From: Thainema sp966674685
Lineage (GTDB): Bacteria; Cyanobacteriota; Cyanobacteriia; Phormidesmidales; Phormidesmidaceae
Reading direction: 5' to 3'
Length of the DNA: 64,000 nt
Assembly: GCA_966674685.1 (NCBI GenBank)
Contig: CBKWJC010000027.1
Coordinates: forward strand, 1 to 64,000
Shown here piece by piece: positions 1-8,997 of the stretch (its first letter is position 1; the number at the start of each line of letters is the position of its first letter). The notes beneath the pieces were generated by a model. That model was not told the origin of the DNA. It did no database searches and worked only from the letters and a program-made list of their open reading frames with translations. A program made the position numbers and the translations under genes.

Positions 1-6
1 AAAGTG

Positions 7-68
7 GTTGGGGGTGTGGGGGGGTGGGGGTGTTTTGGGTTCGCACCCCCCACAAAACCCCCCTCAAC
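7..68. repeat. G-rich inverted repeat, possible G-quadruplex
   Basis: The plus strand has four G runs (5, 7, 5 and 3 G) within about 30 bases, followed by C runs that can pair back to them; the outer ends read GTTGGGGG and CCCCCCTCAAC. It could fold as a hairpin or a quadruplex. No gene is visible upstream, so it may end a transcript entering from outside the window. Confidence 0.45.
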
Positions 69-547
69 TGCATAAGCCCTAAAATTCAATCAGGATGACG
101 CCGAGGATTAAAGTTAGCCTTGACTTGTTCTAAGTGGCTCTAAATATGCAGATCACGTATCGGTCGCTTGCTAATCACATAGATTGCATACAATACTGAG
201 CCGATTTGAATTCTCGTTTTATACTTGCTTAAATGACTCAACTAGATAGGTTTGCTATTGAGCCGCTCACTGGTCGTGATTTAGAAGTCATCACCGTAAT
301 CCACGTTGCCCCAATGAATCTTGAGTATGTTTCTTAACAATTTGGTTTGTCGGTTTAGACAGGGCTAGAAGTATTGATGGGTTAGGTGAAAAGGGTGCTT
401 GAACATCAGACTTTGTATGTCTTCGTTGCGGGATATTGCAAGCTGAGCGATTATTTTAGGCTTCGCGATCTATGATGATGGCACTTTATGGTTAGCAGTG
501 TATTCTATCTGCATTCTCGTCGTTGTGTGTCGCTGGGGACGTAGACT
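69..547. other. Intergenic region upstream of ftn2
   Basis: No convincing gene is seen. The longest ATG-started reading frame is about 34 codons at 233-337, with no ribosome site or recognisable sequence. The region presumably holds the ftn2 promoter, but I cannot identify -35 and -10 boxes with confidence. Confidence 0.4.
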
Positions 548-3112
548 GTGCGAATTCCGTTGGACTATTACCGAATTCTGGGCTTGCCGATTCAGGCGGC
601 TGCTGAACAGTTGCAGCAGGCGTATCGCGATCGCACGCTGCAATTGCCCCGGCGCGAGTATTCCGAGGCTGCGATCGCAGCGCGTAAATCTTTGGTAGAC
701 GAAGCCTATGAGGTTTTGTCGAATCCAGAGGAGCGGCAGGCGTATGATGCGCGATTTCTCGCTAAATCCTATGACATTGCCTTAGAAGAACCGGATGATG
801 AACCGGAAGAGGTGATTACCAATGCGGCAGACAGCAACGGTGGAGCCGCAGATGCCTATACCTCGATTGAAATTGCCGAGCATCAGCTCGTGGGTGCCCT
901 GCTGATTTTGCAGGAACTGGGTGAATACGAACTGGTGATCAAGCTGGGGCGTCCCTACCTGAGCAGCGGCAATATCGATGTGCGCTCCGGGCAGTTTGGT
1001 GACCCGACTACCGCTTTAGCCGATATCGTCCTGACTGTGGCGCTGGCCTGTCTGGAACTGGGACGAGAACAGTGGCAGCAGGGTCTGTACGAAGGCGCGG
1101 CAGAATCGCTTGATACAGGCCAGGATTTGCTCCAGCGGGAGGGTCTGTTTGAGAATTTGCGTCAGGAAATCGTAGCTGATCTGTATAAGCTGCGTCCCTA
1201 TCGGATTTTGGAATTGCTGGCGCTGCCGGAAACCTACCTGAATGAGCGGCAGCGGGGCTTAAAGCTGTTGCAGCAGATGTTGCAGGAGCGACAGGGGATC
1301 GATGGCAATGGCAACGACCAGTCGGGTCTTGGCATTGACGACTTTCTGCGGTTTATTCAGCAACTGCGGGGTTATTTAACTGTTGCCGAACAGCAAACGC
1401 TGTTTGAGGCCGAAGCGCGTCGTCCGTCAGCTGTGGCGATTTATCTAGCCGTTTATGCCCTCTTGGCGCGGGGATTTGCTCAGCAGCAGCCGTATTTGGT
1501 GCGGCGGGCTAAGCAAATGCTGATTCAACTGAGCGATCGGCAGGATGTGCATCTAGAGCAGGCTGTTTGTGCGCTGCTGCTGGGTCAAACCGAGGAAGCG
1601 AGCCGTGCCCTGGAGCTGAGCCAGGAATATGAGCCACTTGCCTTTATTCGTGAGCATTCCCAGGACGCGCCCGATTTGCTGCCCGGATTGTGTTTGTATG
1701 CTGAACGCTGGCTACAGCAAGAAGTCTTTCCCCACTTTCGGGATTTGGCGACTCAAACGGCTTCGCTGAAGGATTATTTTGCCAATGAGCAGGTGCAAGC
1801 CTATCTAGAGGAGCTGCCGCGTGAGGCTACGCCGATGATGGGTCACCCCGTTTCTGTGGGCACCGGGGCGGCAAGTTCTACAGGTTATCCGGCTGATGCC
1901 CCCTCATTCCTCTCGGAAGATATTCGCGATTGGCGCACCCGCAATCTGAGTCCGCGCGATCGCTTGGCGCAACCGATTGTATCGAGCACTGGGGCTGGAA
2001 CTGCGATCGCATCTCCGGCACCCTCTTCGCCGATCCCAGATAGTGGTTCAAACGGCAGTGACTACTATCCTCCGGATTATCCACGAGATGATTACCCCTC
2101 AACGGCACAAAATCTGCGATCGGGTCATGATGCCTACTCGGCCTATGCTCCGCCCAATCGAGGACATAGTCCATCATCGGCCAGTGGCTCACCGTTACCG
2201 CCCAATCCGCTGGTCAACCCTGAGACTGCGACCGACTTAGATTCCACTTGGCCCCAACCCTCCCCACCTGCTAGTCGCAACGGAGTCTCTGAGAATGGAG
2301 CAGCGTCGCGCAACCGTCCTGCATCAATGGCAGAATCGGTATCAAAACTCTCTCCAGATGGCAGTTTGAGTCCGGGACGTTTTGGCACATCGGCTTCCGG
2401 TACCACTAGCCCATCATCTGCGCCAGCCCCAACGGTCTCGGCTCGGCGCGATCAGCCCGTCAACCGACCAGCGAGTGGCAATCGCTCGAATCGTTCCAAT
2501 CGCTCAGCGTCCCAGCGCAACTCATCTGCTTCGTTACGGCTGGATCGGTTGGCACTGGTCATCTTTGTTCTGTTGGTCAGCATTACCGCACTGAGCTTTT
2601 TGATTAGCCGTGCGTTTAGCTTACTGAGCAGTCGTGATACCGAACTTGTAGAGCAACCCCCGGCTGCTGAGGTAGATCCGGCTGCTGAGGGTTCTGAGAC
2701 AGAAGCCATTGAAGCCGTTAATACTCCAGCCGAACCGACGGCGCAAGACATTGTTCAACAGTGGTTAGCCGCTAAGCAGGCTGCCTATGGCCCCGATCAC
2801 GACCTTGACCAGCTTGCCACGATCTTGGTTGAACCTGAGCTATCTCGGCGGCTGACGCAAGCGACTCAGTTTGCCAATCAAAATTTGTATTTTGGCTATG
2901 AGCATGAGGTGCTAGAGGCTGAATTTGCTGATGAAGATATTACTCAGTTAGACCAAACTTCAATTCGGGCAACCGTCCGGGAGAAGGGCGATTTCTATGC
3001 AGGTGGCATCATTGATCCCAATGAGTCCTATGACAGTACGCTCAATGTTCAGTACGATCTCGTGCGTCAAGACGGCGCATGGAAAGTACAGGGAATGAAT
3101 CTGGCCAACTAA
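548..3112 (+). CDS. ftn2: Ftn2/ZipN (ARC6-like) cell division protein
   Basis: This is the cyanobacterial and plastid division factor that binds FtsZ and anchors the Z-ring to the inner membrane. The start is GTG at 548: a TAG stop lies in frame at 542-544, and the protein opens with MRIPLDYYRILGLP, as in the family. Residues about 5-70 form the J-like domain, without the HPD motif of true DnaJ proteins. A long helical middle follows, then a Pro/Ser-rich low-complexity linker (about 430-655), one membrane segment (about 664-686, LALVIFVLLVSITALSF) and a C-terminal IMS/DUF4101 domain (about 730-852). By analogy with ARC6, the N-terminal part is cytoplasmic and the IMS domain lies outside the membrane. 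The 854-residue length is somewhat above the usual size because of the linker. Confidence 0.93.
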   Translation: MRIPLDYYRILGLPIQAAAEQLQQAYRDRTLQLPRREYSEAAIAARKSLVDEAYEVLSNPEERQAYDARFLAKSYDIALEEPDDEPEEVITNAADSNGGAADAYTSIEIAEHQLVGALLILQELGEYELVIKLGRPYLSSGNIDVRSGQFGDPTTALADIVLTVALACLELGREQWQQGLYEGAAESLDTGQDLLQREGLFENLRQEIVADLYKLRPYRILELLALPETYLNERQRGLKLLQQMLQERQGIDGNGNDQSGLGIDDFLRFIQQLRGYLTVAEQQTLFEAEARRPSAVAIYLAVYALLARGFAQQQPYLVRRAKQMLIQLSDRQDVHLEQAVCALLLGQTEEASRALELSQEYEPLAFIREHSQDAPDLLPGLCLYAERWLQQEVFPHFRDLATQTASLKDYFANEQVQAYLEELPREATPMMGHPVSVGTGAASSTGYPADAPSFLSEDIRDWRTRNLSPRDRLAQPIVSSTGAGTAIASPAPSSPIPDSGSNGSDYYPPDYPRDDYPSTAQNLRSGHDAYSAYAPPNRGHSPSSASGSPLPPNPLVNPETATDLDSTWPQPSPPASRNGVSENGAASRNRPASMAESVSKLSPDGSLSPGRFGTSASGTTSPSSAPAPTVSARRDQPVNRPASGNRSNRSNRSASQRNSSASLRLDRLALVIFVLLVSITALSFLISRAFSLLSSRDTELVEQPPAAEVDPAAEGSETEAIEAVNTPAEPTAQDIVQQWLAAKQAAYGPDHDLDQLATILVEPELSRRLTQATQFANQNLYFGYEHEVLEAEFADEDITQLDQTSIRATVREKGDFYAGGIIDPNESYDSTLNVQYDLVRQDGAWKVQGMNLAN

Positions 3113-3130
3113 TGAGCGTCGCTGAATTTA

Positions 3131-3175
3131 GGTATGACTTGCGGGGGTGAGCGTTTTCACGTCCCAAGTCATACC
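3131..3175 (+). terminator. Stem-loop after ftn2, probable terminator or 3' end hairpin
   Basis: GGTATGACTTG at 3131-3141 pairs perfectly with CAAGTCATACC at 3165-3175. It starts 18 bases after the ftn2 stop and has no T run. A hairpin with similar outer arms (GTATGAACTGTGATG) follows another gene at 37624-37669. Confidence 0.55.
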
Positions 3176-3289
3176 TGCATCAGCCGTTTCCAATCCGCAG
3201 ATTAATCGGCAGACGTAATCTACAGCACTTGCTACAGGTCATCAATCTTAAGAAAATACAAAGCAGAGTAAGTTGTTCTGCCCAATCAG

Positions 3290-3333
3290 TTTTGGTGGTT
3301 GCTGTGCCGCACAAAGCACAGCAATCACCAAAA
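3290..3333. repeat. Hairpin element, family B copy 1
   Basis: An 18-base arm (3290-3307) pairs with 3316-3333 with one G-T wobble. The stem reads TTTTGGTGGTTGCTGTGC. Downstream it is followed by AAAGTTGGCAGACGA, which is nearly repeated (AAAGTTGACAGACGA) after a second hairpin at 21787-21839. The shared flank and related stem indicate one dispersed repeat family. Confidence 0.6.
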
Positions 3334-3391
3334 TCGATCAGTGTAAAGTTGGCAGACGAGTAGGTTGCCGTTCTTGAGATAAGCGACATTG

Positions 3392-4333
3392 ATGACTGAA
3401 ACCCTTTTTCGGGCTTATATGCCGCTGCTTCTGTGGCCAGGATTAGGGCTACTGCTGTTTCGTTTGCTACCCCAGACCTTTCCCCGTTTGCTGGGGCGGG
3501 TGCTGTACTGGGTCGGTGTGCCGCTAGAGCTGTTCAGCTTGGCACGACGGGCTGATTTCAGTGGCAGCGTCGGATTAACTCCCGGTTTCGTAATTGGAGC
3601 GCTGTTTCTGGGGCTAATTTTGGCAGAAATCAACTGGCGCGGTTTGAGCTGGCTGGGCGCGATCGCAACTGATGCGCGAGCGAGTCGCGGTAGCTTTGTG
3701 CTGTGTTCGATTTTGGGTAATACCGGATTTGTGGGACTTGCGATCGCGCCAATTCTGGTGAGCGAACAGTATTTGAGCTGGATTGTGTTTTACAGCATTG
3801 CTCACAACATTATTGGCACCTATGGACTGGGCGTGTTCTGTGCCAGTCGCTTCGGTCAAACCGAGGCTCAACAAGGCTGGTGGCGACAACTGCGAGATGT
3901 ACTGACCGTGCCCTCGCTGTGGGGTTTTGCCTTGGGATGGGCAACGCGATCGCTGTTTCTACCGGAACCCATCGAAGCGGGTTTGCACAGCTCAATTTGG
4001 GTGATTATTCCCAGTGCTCTAGTGCTGATGGGGATGCGGCTCAGCCAAGTCCAGGGTTGGAAGAGCGTCAAACTAGCGGTATTTCCAACGCTGACGCGGG
4101 TGCTGCTAACGCCGCTCTTGATTGGTCTAGCCGCAACAGCCGTTGGCATCATCGGAGATGCGCGTCTAGCACTGGTGCTGATGTCGGGGATGCCTAGCGC
4201 CTTCGCTAGCCTAATCTTGGCCGAAGAATACGATTTGGATCGGGATTTAGTAGCCAGCGGGGTGGCGATTAGCAGCGTTGCCATTATTGGCGTGATTCCA
4301 CTGTGGCTCGTGTTATTTGCGCCCTTTGCTTAG
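3392..4333 (+). CDS. AEC (auxin efflux carrier) family transporter
   Basis: A hydrophobic protein of 313 residues with about ten membrane segments, matching the AEC/malonate-type permease family in length and layout. The helices fall into two groups around a polar middle loop near residues 150-175 (TEAQQGWWRQLRDVLTVPS). The C-terminal half carries family-like text such as SALVLMGMRLSQ and MSGMPSAFASLILAEEY. I chose ATG 3392 because the only other start is a TTG directly before it. The family exports or imports organic anions across the plasma membrane; the substrate cannot be read from sequence. It stands alone between two hairpin-bearing intergenic regions, so it is probably transcribed on its own. 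Confidence 0.85.
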   Translation: MTETLFRAYMPLLLWPGLGLLLFRLLPQTFPRLLGRVLYWVGVPLELFSLARRADFSGSVGLTPGFVIGALFLGLILAEINWRGLSWLGAIATDARASRGSFVLCSILGNTGFVGLAIAPILVSEQYLSWIVFYSIAHNIIGTYGLGVFCASRFGQTEAQQGWWRQLRDVLTVPSLWGFALGWATRSLFLPEPIEAGLHSSIWVIIPSALVLMGMRLSQVQGWKSVKLAVFPTLTRVLLTPLLIGLAATAVGIIGDARLALVLMSGMPSAFASLILAEEYDLDRDLVASGVAISSVAIIGVIPLWLVLFAPFA

Positions 4334-4526
4334 TTTTCATAAGTCTCTGGGGAATTGAATTGCGATCGCATGCGATTTGTTTGGATAACGCATTAGTTCC
4401 AGCCAGTTTCAATATCGTGCTAGCGAGATGGGAGTGAACGCGCAGGATGAATTCACAATAACCAAAGCTTTACCACAGTGGTTCCAAACTATGGCACTCT
4501 GTATAGGTAGACTGTGTTTTGATTGT

Positions 4527-4627
4527 ATGAAGTTCGCGTATAAGAACCCATGATTGATTGTTTGAGAAACGCTTGCTCCGCAAGCGTTTCTCAAACAATC
4601 AATCATGGGTTTTCAACCGGACTTTAT
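4527..4627. repeat. Hairpin mini-element, family A copy 1
   Basis: Perfect 32-base arms (4545-4576 and 4580-4611) enclose a TCC loop; the core reads GCTTGCTCCGCAAGC. The flanks ATGAAGT..G.GTATRAGAACCC and TTTTCAACCGGACTTTA also flank the hairpin at 39187-39284 in reverse orientation, although the stem there is different. The outer ends form an imperfect inverted repeat (TGAAGTYYG versus TAAAGTCCG). It lies in the 348-base gap before ispG; no other feature is seen there. Confidence 0.7.
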
Positions 4628-4681
4628 ATTAGCCTGAACACAGGCTGAAGTTTAATGGCAATCCCTGTCAGATTCCTTCCT

Positions 4682-5908
4682 ATGCAGACGTTGTCGAATC
4701 CCACCGCATCACCGATTTCAGATGCTCCCGCACTAACCGATACCACCATTCATCGCCGCAAGACTCGCCCCGTTCCGGTCGGTTCCGTCACAATTGGCGG
4801 CGGTCATCCCGTCGTTGTCCAGTCCATGATCAATGAGGATACGCTGGATATTGACGGATCCGTTGCCGCAATTCGCCGCCTGCATGAACAGGGCTGTGAA
4901 ATTGTGCGGGTGACCGTGCCCAGCATGGCTCATGCTAAAGCTCTGGCCGAAATCAAGCAAAAGCTAGCCGACACCTATCAGCCCGTTCCCCTCGTGGCAG
5001 ACGTACACCACAACGGTATGAAAATTGCCCTAGAGGTTGCCAAGCACGTCGATAAGGTACGGATTAATCCTGGCCTATACGTCTTCGAAAAGCCAAAGAG
5101 CGATCGCACTGAATATACCCAAGCCGAATTTGATGAAATCGGTCAGAAAATTCGTGAAACGCTAGAGCCACTGGTCATTTCACTGCGGGATCAGGGCAAG
5201 GCGATGCGAATTGGCGTCAATCACGGTTCCCTGGCGGAGCGGATGCTGTTTACCTACGGCGACACGCCCGAGGGTATGGTTGAGTCGGCGCTGGAGTTTA
5301 TTCGCATCTGTGAGTCGCTGGACTATCGCAATCTGGTGATCTCCCTGAAAGCCTCCCGCGTCCCAGTGATGCTGGCTGCCTATCGGCTGATGGCGCAGCG
5401 GATGGACGAGCTGGGGATGGATTACCCGCTGCACCTGGGCGTTACCGAAGCAGGCGACGGTGAGTACGGTCGAATCAAGTCCACGGCTGGTATCGGTACG
5501 CTGCTGGCCGAGGGCATCGGCGACACCATTCGCGTCTCGCTGACTGAAGCGCCAGAGAAGGAAATTCCCGTCTGCTACAGCATTTTACAGGCGTTGGGCT
5601 TGCGGAAAACAATGGTTGAATATGTAGCCTGTCCCTCCTGTGGACGGACGCTGTTCAATCTAGAAGATGTGCTGCACGAAGTCCGCGAGGCCACTAAGCA
5701 TCTCACAGGTCTGGATATTGCTGTCATGGGCTGCATCGTCAACGGCCCTGGAGAGATGGCGGATGCGGACTATGGTTATGTCGGTAAACAACCCGGTACG
5801 ATCGCACTGTATCGCGGTCGCGAAGAGATTAAGCGCGTCCCCGAAGATCAGGGCGTAGCCGAGTTGATTAACCTGATCAAAGCAGACGGTCGCTGGGTTG
5901 ATCCGTAA
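4682..5908 (+). CDS. ispG: 4-hydroxy-3-methylbut-2-enyl diphosphate synthase IspG (GcpE)
   Basis: IspG catalyses the penultimate step of the MEP isoprenoid pathway, reducing methylerythritol cyclodiphosphate to HMBPP with a [4Fe-4S] cluster; in cyanobacteria ferredoxin supplies the electrons. The N-terminal TIM-barrel part is recognisable (VQSMINEDTLDIDGSVAAI, ADVHHN, RINPGLY). The cluster-binding C-terminal part has cysteines in VACPSCGRT and GCIVNGPGEMADADYG. The length of 408 residues matches the cyanobacterial enzyme. I prefer ATG 4682 (MQTLSNPT), which resembles other cyanobacterial starts; an in-frame ATG at 4655 would add nine residues. The gene is followed after 14 bases by a strong 25-bp stem terminator shared with the convergent DUF2993 gene. 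Confidence 0.96.
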   Translation: MQTLSNPTASPISDAPALTDTTIHRRKTRPVPVGSVTIGGGHPVVVQSMINEDTLDIDGSVAAIRRLHEQGCEIVRVTVPSMAHAKALAEIKQKLADTYQPVPLVADVHHNGMKIALEVAKHVDKVRINPGLYVFEKPKSDRTEYTQAEFDEIGQKIRETLEPLVISLRDQGKAMRIGVNHGSLAERMLFTYGDTPEGMVESALEFIRICESLDYRNLVISLKASRVPVMLAAYRLMAQRMDELGMDYPLHLGVTEAGDGEYGRIKSTAGIGTLLAEGIGDTIRVSLTEAPEKEIPVCYSILQALGLRKTMVEYVACPSCGRTLFNLEDVLHEVREATKHLTGLDIAVMGCIVNGPGEMADADYGYVGKQPGTIALYRGREEIKRVPEDQGVAELINLIKADGRWVDP

Positions 5909-5922
5909 GTGCTCTAGATAAT

Positions 5923-5977
5923 CCAAAAAGCGTTGAGCGCAGTCATGCACCACATGACTGCGCTCAACGCTTTTTGG
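5923..5977. terminator. Bidirectional terminator between ispG and DUF2993 gene
   Basis: Perfect 25-base arms (5923-5947 and 5953-5977) with a five-base loop. The stem begins CCAAAAAGCGTTGAGCGC, so a T-rich arm follows in both directions; the plus strand continues GGCTTTTT. It lies between two convergent genes and can terminate both. Confidence 0.85.
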
Positions 5978-5982
5978 GCTTT

Positions 5983-6819
5983 TTAGGCTGGGATGACGTT
6001 AATCTGACCCTGGCAAAGTAGCTGTTGCGATGCCAAAGACAGCGTGTGCAAATTTACATCCGTCCCTAGTGGAATCTCATGACCGTCTAGATCATCTAAC
6101 GGAAGACCCCGCTTGGCGCGTAGGTGGGGCAACCAAATCGGCTGAATGAGCTGCAAAATTGAACCTTCGCGAATTGCTAGTCCAGTCCGAATTGCGATCG
6201 GAGTGGTTGAGCCACTAGCCGACACCAATTGAGCACCCAGCGTTAACTGCTGATCACCGATCAGTACTTGCAGCTCCTGCAATTCAATCTGTTCAGTCGA
6301 ATCGTCTAGATCCTCGACGGCATGACCCGATTGCAGTAGACCCACCAGAAACTCAGTTACTGCATCTTTTAATAACGGCGACAGCAGCGACGCATTCAGA
6401 TCTGCTTCCGTCACCGTCAGTTCTCCCTGTACCGGAATCACCTCCAGCAGCGTCAGCGGTTTACCCCGCAGAATTTGCCGCAGATTGACGCGAATGCCCG
6501 TAGCCGCCAGTTGAATGTGGCTGACGTGAATGCCCTGATAAATCGCTTTGCGCGCCGAAAGCTGGACTCCAGGCACATGCCCCGTCAGAATTTGCCGATC
6601 GCGTCCCTCAATCCGAATCTGTAGATCTTCCACATGTTCAACCTGTGACTTTAGCCAAAGCGCGATCGCAGATGGCAAGACTCGGCTAATTAGTCCCCGC
6701 TTAGCTTCTGCGGCACTATTAGCTGGCAGATCTCCAGGGACTTCATTCACGGGTTCAGGCGCGGCTTCAGTTGCAAGTTCATCTGGCGATTGGGAAGGTG
6801 ATGTCGGGTTAGAAGGCAT
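5983..6819 (-). CDS. DUF2993 (LmeA-like) phospholipid-binding domain protein
   Basis: A 278-residue protein in which residues about 45-270 match the DUF2993 family common in cyanobacteria and actinobacteria. Typical text includes LKSQVEHVEDLQIRIEG, PGVQLSARKAIYQGIHVSHI and LTVTEADLNASL. In mycobacteria, LmeA of this family binds phosphatidylinositol-type lipids and helps mature lipomannan; the cyanobacterial role is unknown. The first 40 residues are Pro/Glu/Ser-rich and look disordered. There is no signal peptide or membrane helix. The ATG start at 6819 is the only good one. It converges with ispG on a shared terminator. Confidence 0.8.
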   Translation of the reverse strand: MPSNPTSPSQSPDELATEAAPEPVNEVPGDLPANSAAEAKRGLISRVLPSAIALWLKSQVEHVEDLQIRIEGRDRQILTGHVPGVQLSARKAIYQGIHVSHIQLAATGIRVNLRQILRGKPLTLLEVIPVQGELTVTEADLNASLLSPLLKDAVTEFLVGLLQSGHAVEDLDDSTEQIELQELQVLIGDQQLTLGAQLVSASGSTTPIAIRTGLAIREGSILQLIQPIWLPHLRAKRGLPLDDLDGHEIPLGTDVNLHTLSLASQQLLCQGQINVIPA

Positions 6820-7361
6820 GGTTCAGGATAATAGCTCAGGACAAAGCAGTAAGTGTGATCCTCTCATATCCTGTTCGGTTTCGGCATTGAGTGGATGGGT
6901 GATCGGGTGAATGGGTGATCGGGTAGGAGATCAGTACGGGGAGCTAAATGTCATGAATTTATGACTTTACGATCCCCGTTGAGATTAAATGTTATAAAAT
7001 CATGACTTTATGATCCCAGAAAGCTTAAAAACTCGTACTGAGGCCGATTTTATATCGATCTGCATAGGGATCACCCCTTGATCCCAGAGGGCTTTTCTTG
7101 CATGATCAGAAGTAACAGCGATCCCCGAGCTTCAAAAATTCATAACTTGAGTTGGCAGAGCGCTGATGGGGATCAAGAACACGATCAGTCATGTGCGATC
7201 GCACGTTTTACACTTTTGTGCCCTGTGCATCTCTGTGATTGATCACCACACATGGTTCGTGACTCACATCAGTTTGTCTGCTGGCTCAAGATATACGGTT
7301 CGCAGCAGTCTTTTATGACACGTTTCATTCTCATCTGTCGTTCCCAGTCTGGAGGCTAATC
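6820..7361. promoter_or_regulatory. Long intergenic region with direct repeats before DUF4912 gene
   Basis: A divergent gap of 540 bases. It begins with GGATGGGTGATCGGGTGAATGG-type short repeats (about 6890-6925). Two imperfect 22-base direct repeats follow at 6956-6977 and 6997-7018, sharing ATGACTTTA(C/T)GATCCC. Further GATCCC and GGGATC copies occur to about 7090. These may be binding sites for a regulator of either gene. No coding potential is seen. Confidence 0.4.
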
Positions 7362-8777
7362 ATGGCTAAAGAACGTCCCCCCCTAGAAGAGATGACCCTT
7401 CGACAACTGCGTAAGGTAGCCAGCGAGTTTGGTGTCTCTCGGTACAGCCGCATGCGGAAATCCCAGCTTGTGGTTGCCATTCAGGAAGCTCAGCAAGCAC
7501 AGGCTCCCTCTATGCCCACGAGTATGCCGACGACACCAATTCCCGTCGTACCTACTGCCGCAGTGGAGGCTCAAGAGGAAGTGGAAGCAACAAAATTTGA
7601 AGTTGGTCAGGATGATCTCTCAGCCGAGACCTTGGCTTCTGTCGATGAAGGGTTACCGGATCTACCGGATGGTTACGGTGAAAGCTGCATCGTTTTGATG
7701 CCTCGCGATCCGCAGTGGGCCTATGCCTACTGGGATGTTCCTATCGAGCACAAGAACCAGTTGCGGAGTCAAGGCGGTTCCCGCTTGGCGCTGCGATTCT
7801 GTGACGTAACCGATATCAATCTTGATTACCAATCTCCCCACAGCTTGCAGCAGTACGAGTGTGACGAGATGGCGCGTGAGTGGTACCTACCTGTACCCGT
7901 CAGCGATCGCGATTACGTAGTTGAAATTGGCTATGTCTGCAATGATGGCCGCTGGTTGCTGCTCGCTCGATCTGCGATCGCGCACATTCCTCCTGTCTAT
8001 CCCTCTGATTGGATTGACGATCAGTACATCTCCGTCGATTGGAAAGATGATCTGCGCGGCAAGACCTTCCTGGAACTCGTTCCTCCCGCCAAGCAGATGG
8101 CAAGCAGCGCCTATCCGCTCTATGACAAGATCTACGACATGGCCCAGGATGCCGAAGCCCAGCGGATTGCGGGCTCTCTATACGGCTCCATGCAGCATGT
8201 GCCTGGCTCTGGCGTCAGCTCGTTCATCTTCCCCTCTGGTGTCGGTCAGTGGGCTGAAAAATCCATGTCCGGTGCTGGCATGAGCATGTCCGGCGTTGGC
8301 ATGGGCATGGGTATGACCATGTCTGGAGCTGGACTGACTATGTCCGGCGTTGGCATGGGCATATCGGGTGCTGGACTGACCATGTCCGGCGTCGGCATGG
8401 GCATGTCTGGAGTTGGCATGATGGGCTATGGCGAATACACCATGTCCGGGATGGGCATGTCCGGCGTTGGCTTCTCCGCTTCTGCTCCGCCGATTCGTCC
8501 CCGCAAGTTCTGGCTGATTGCCGATGCTGAACTGATTGTCTATGGAGCAACTGAGCCGGATGCGACCGTCACCATCGGTGGCCGCCCGATCAAGCTCAAT
8601 CCAGACGGTACGTTCCGCTTCCAGATGTCCTTCCAAGATGGTCTGATCGACTTCCCGATCATGGCTGTGGCAGCAGATGGTGAGCAAAACCGCGCCATCC
8701 ACATGAAGTTCGAGCGCGAAACCCCTGATCGCCGCACCAATACTAAAGAAGACGCAGTTGAGGAGTGGTTTGCCTAA
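7362..8777 (+). CDS. DUF4912 protein with Rho-N-like domain and Met/Gly-rich repeat
   Basis: The 471 residues fall into four parts. Residues about 5-45 resemble the SAP/Rho N-terminal helical motif (EMTLRQLRKVASEFGVSRYS), which often binds nucleic acid. Residues about 100-240 match DUF4912 (ESCIVLMPRDPQWAYAYWDV). Residues about 300-372 are a low-complexity run of Met, Gly, Ser and Val built from units such as TMSGVGMGMSGAGL. The C-terminal part (about 378-460) looks like a small beta domain with a Gly-Arg-Pro turn (ATVTIGGRPIKLNPDGTF) and resembles the second half of DUF4912 proteins. The start ATG follows GGAGGCTAATC, a good ribosome site. A rho-independent terminator follows. The cellular role is not known. 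Confidence 0.75.
   Translation: MAKERPPLEEMTLRQLRKVASEFGVSRYSRMRKSQLVVAIQEAQQAQAPSMPTSMPTTPIPVVPTAAVEAQEEVEATKFEVGQDDLSAETLASVDEGLPDLPDGYGESCIVLMPRDPQWAYAYWDVPIEHKNQLRSQGGSRLALRFCDVTDINLDYQSPHSLQQYECDEMAREWYLPVPVSDRDYVVEIGYVCNDGRWLLLARSAIAHIPPVYPSDWIDDQYISVDWKDDLRGKTFLELVPPAKQMASSAYPLYDKIYDMAQDAEAQRIAGSLYGSMQHVPGSGVSSFIFPSGVGQWAEKSMSGAGMSMSGVGMGMGMTMSGAGLTMSGVGMGISGAGLTMSGVGMGMSGVGMMGYGEYTMSGMGMSGVGFSASAPPIRPRKFWLIADAELIVYGATEPDATVTIGGRPIKLNPDGTFRFQMSFQDGLIDFPIMAVAADGEQNRAIHMKFERETPDRRTNTKEDAVEEWFA
8263..8475 (+). repeat. Coding tandem repeat, Met/Gly/Ser-rich
   Basis: Imperfect in-frame repeats of ATGTCCGGCGTTGGCATGGG and related units encode MSGVGMG and MSGAGL blocks. Spacing is irregular, as expected for a tract that grows and shrinks by slippage or recombination. 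Confidence 0.8.
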
Positions 8778-8820
8778 TCTAGGCTCCGTTCTCTTAACAA
8801 TCTACTAATCAACGGACTTA

Positions 8821-8847
8821 AGCTCTCGGTACGCCGGGAGCTTTTTT
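8821..8847 (+). terminator. Rho-independent terminator of DUF4912 gene
   Basis: AGCTCTCGG (8821-8829) pairs with CCGGGAGCT (8834-8842) with one G-U pair, a TACG loop and a following run of six T. Confidence 0.9.
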
Positions 8848-8997
8848 ATTGGGTTTCCGGTTTTCGAATGTTTGAACATTTCAAAGGTTCCAATGTCCTA
8901 ACCAGTGTGACTATTGCTATAACTAATTAATTTTTTGAAAAACAAAGCCAAGCTTAAGCGGAGACAGTATTTCAGCACTCCAGGGTTATAAAAAGTA

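Noticed and set aside
233..337. 34-codon ATG frame upstream of ftn2
   Set aside because: No ribosome site and no recognisable sequence; expected by chance.
8178..8702. Long antisense reading frame across the Met/Gly repeat, rich in His and Ala
   Set aside because: A by-product of the repetitive codon pattern of the DUF4912 gene.
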